NCBI GenBank assembly: GCA_903873355.1
Contig: CAIQOG010000296.1
Coordinates: 1 to 7,279 of the forward strand
DNA from: an uncultured Bacteroidales bacterium
Lineage (GTDB): Bacteria; Bacteroidota; Bacteroidia; Bacteroidales; Paludibacteraceae
Direction of reading: 5' to 3'
Length of the DNA: 7,279 nucleotides
The notes beneath the pieces are model-generated. The model did no database searches. It was given only the letters and a program-made list of their open reading frames with translations, and was not told where the DNA came from. Position numbers and translations under genes: made by a program. Positions 6,247-7,279 of the stretch are shown in pieces. Numbering within the stretch: the first letter of the stretch is position 1; the number at the start of each line of letters is the position of its first letter.

Positions 6247-7279
6247 ATGAAAACGAATCTCAAATATATTATTCTGTCATTGCTCATACTTCCACTGATT
6301 TCGGTTTTTTCCCAATCCGACTCATTGATACATTACCTTGAGCTGGCTACGAAAAATAACCCGACTATTTTGCAGCGATACAATGAATATCAGGCAGCAT
6401 TGCAAAAAGTGCCGCAGGTGGCAAGTTTGCCCGATCCGCAACTGGAAATGGGCGTTTTCCTGAGTCCGATGGAATTGATGGCAGGTTATCAGATTGCGGA
6501 TATAAAGCTGATGCAAATGTTTCCGTGGTTTGGTGTTATCAAGAATGCAAAGGACGAAATGAGCCTGATGGCAAAAATGAAGTTCGAAGCCTTTAGGGAT
6601 GTCAAGTTGCAGCTATATTATGATGTACAGCGTGCGTGGTTTGATTTATATAGGGTTCGACAGAATATCCGTATTTCGGAAAAAAACGTTGAACTTTTGA
6701 AAACCATTGAACGGTTGACGTTGGTAAAGTTTCGGTCGGGTTCATCGGGTGGTAGTTCGTATGTTTCCGGTGGAAATATGTCGGGCAACACTTCTCAATC
6801 AACAACTTCGGGTTCCTCCGGAATGAATACCATGGGCGGTAGTTCGGGAACGTTAACAACTTCCCGTTTTGCAACTTCAGCACCTATGAGTTCTGCAACG
6901 GGTGCTTCCGGTTTATCGGAAGTGTACCAGATTCAGATTGAAACGGCAGGTTTGGAAGACAATATTGCTTCTCTGAAAAACGAAGAACAGGTGGCTGTGG
7001 CACGTTTCAATAGTTTGCTGAACCGTCCGCAGAAAACGTCTGTTGCATCCGTTGAGTTTTTGCCTTTCAAACCATTGGATATCGCTTATTTGTCGGTTAC
7101 TGATTCGATGTTTACTCGCAATCCGATGTTGGGCATGTTGGCGTATGAGCAACAATCGCTCACGGCACGCACTAAAATGCAAAAGCAAATGGGATTGCCC
7201 ATGGTAGGAGTGGGGCTGAATTATTCTGTTATCAGCAAGAGCGAAATGTCTACTTCGCCCATGAACGGTCAGGATATGA
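6247..7279 (+). CDS. TolC-family outer-membrane efflux channel, C-terminus off the right edge
   Basis: The frame is open from the ATG at 6247 for 344 codons to the window edge; family members usually have 400-480 residues. Residues 1-23 form a signal peptide ending VFSQ, with no lipobox cysteine, unlike E. coli CusC. The mature part shows the outer-membrane efflux protein pattern: LIHYLELATKNNPTILQRYN, LPDPQLEMGVF (60-70), a long helical stretch (about 105-160), then LSEVYQIQIETAGLEDNIA (223-241), and the start of the second repeat with TRNPMLGMLAYEQQ. Between KFRSG (161-165) and LSEVY, where relatives have only a few residues, lies a 57-residue Ser/Gly/Thr insert with four methionines (166-222). 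The gene follows the pump stop by 11 nt and surely shares its transcript, making it the channel partner. The adaptor gene should follow outside the window. No Shine-Dalgarno sequence is seen. Confidence 0.93.
   Translation, partial: MKTNLKYIILSLLILPLISVFSQSDSLIHYLELATKNNPTILQRYNEYQAALQKVPQVASLPDPQLEMGVFLSPMELMAGYQIADIKLMQMFPWFGVIKNAKDEMSLMAKMKFEAFRDVKLQLYYDVQRAWFDLYRVRQNIRISEKNVELLKTIERLTLVKFRSGSSGGSSYVSGGNMSGNTSQSTTSGSSGMNTMGGSSGTLTTSRFATSAPMSSATGASGLSEVYQIQIETAGLEDNIASLKNEEQVAVARFNSLLNRPQKTSVASVEFLPFKPLDIAYLSVTDSMFTRNPMLGMLAYEQQSLTARTKMQKQMGLPMVGVGLNYSVISKSEMSTSPMNGQDM

Noticed and set aside
6742..6912. Low-complexity stretch in the TolC-family gene as an assembly error or frameshift
   Set aside because: The frame stays open and the expected family sequence resumes in phase on the far side (LSEVYQIQIE), so it reads as a real in-frame insert.
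6602..7188. Two minus-strand frames (6602-6883 and 6913-7188) opposite the TolC-family gene
   Set aside because: The plus strand carries a continuous channel-family reading frame with signal peptide. The reverse frames show no domain.

Overview
The window looks like chromosomal DNA from a member of the Bacteroidota, possibly of the Bacteroidales/Marinilabiliales type; the order is a guess. The evidence is the gene families present, A/T-rich leaders without Shine-Dalgarno sequences, TAnnTTTG promoter elements, and AT-rich intergenic repeats of the AATTTGA and AATTCAT kind. No rRNA, tRNA, CRISPR array, transposase or integrase is visible.

Layout: positions 1-766 (minus strand) hold a pirin-family cupin protein whose C-terminus runs off the left edge. 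A divergent 194-bp intergenic region (767-960) carries one TAnnTTTG element for each direction. It also has a pair of identical 12-bp direct repeats placed like operators in front of the rightward genes. Everything to the right is on the plus strand and reads as one metal-handling cluster. In order it contains: a small exported Cys-rich protein of the HYC_CC_PP type (961-1380); a Met-rich lipocalin-like lipoprotein (1584-2009); an exported heavy-metal-associated (HMA) domain protein with a CxxC site and a C-terminal Cys-Cys tail (2078-2401); a full-length CusA-type heavy-metal RND efflux pump (2525-6235); and, 11 nt later, a TolC-family outer-membrane channel cut by the right edge (6247-7279).

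Likely joint function (inference): copper(I)/silver(I) efflux across both membranes, with three small envelope proteins that could bind, buffer or deliver the metal. The pump keeps all three methionines matching the E. coli CusA metal site and the TM4 Asp/Glu pattern of CusA rather than CzcA, which supports monovalent copper or silver over zinc or cobalt. The periplasmic adaptor (CusB type) needed for a tripartite pump is not in the window and would be expected to the right of the TolC-family gene.

The least explained features are: the Met-rich lipoprotein; the Ser/Gly/Thr/Met insert at the predicted periplasmic tip of the TolC-like channel; extra blocks and altered proton-relay positions in the pump; a matched pair of RNA-hairpin palindromes just upstream of two consecutive genes; and a long AT-rich nested hairpin ending directly at the pump start codon.
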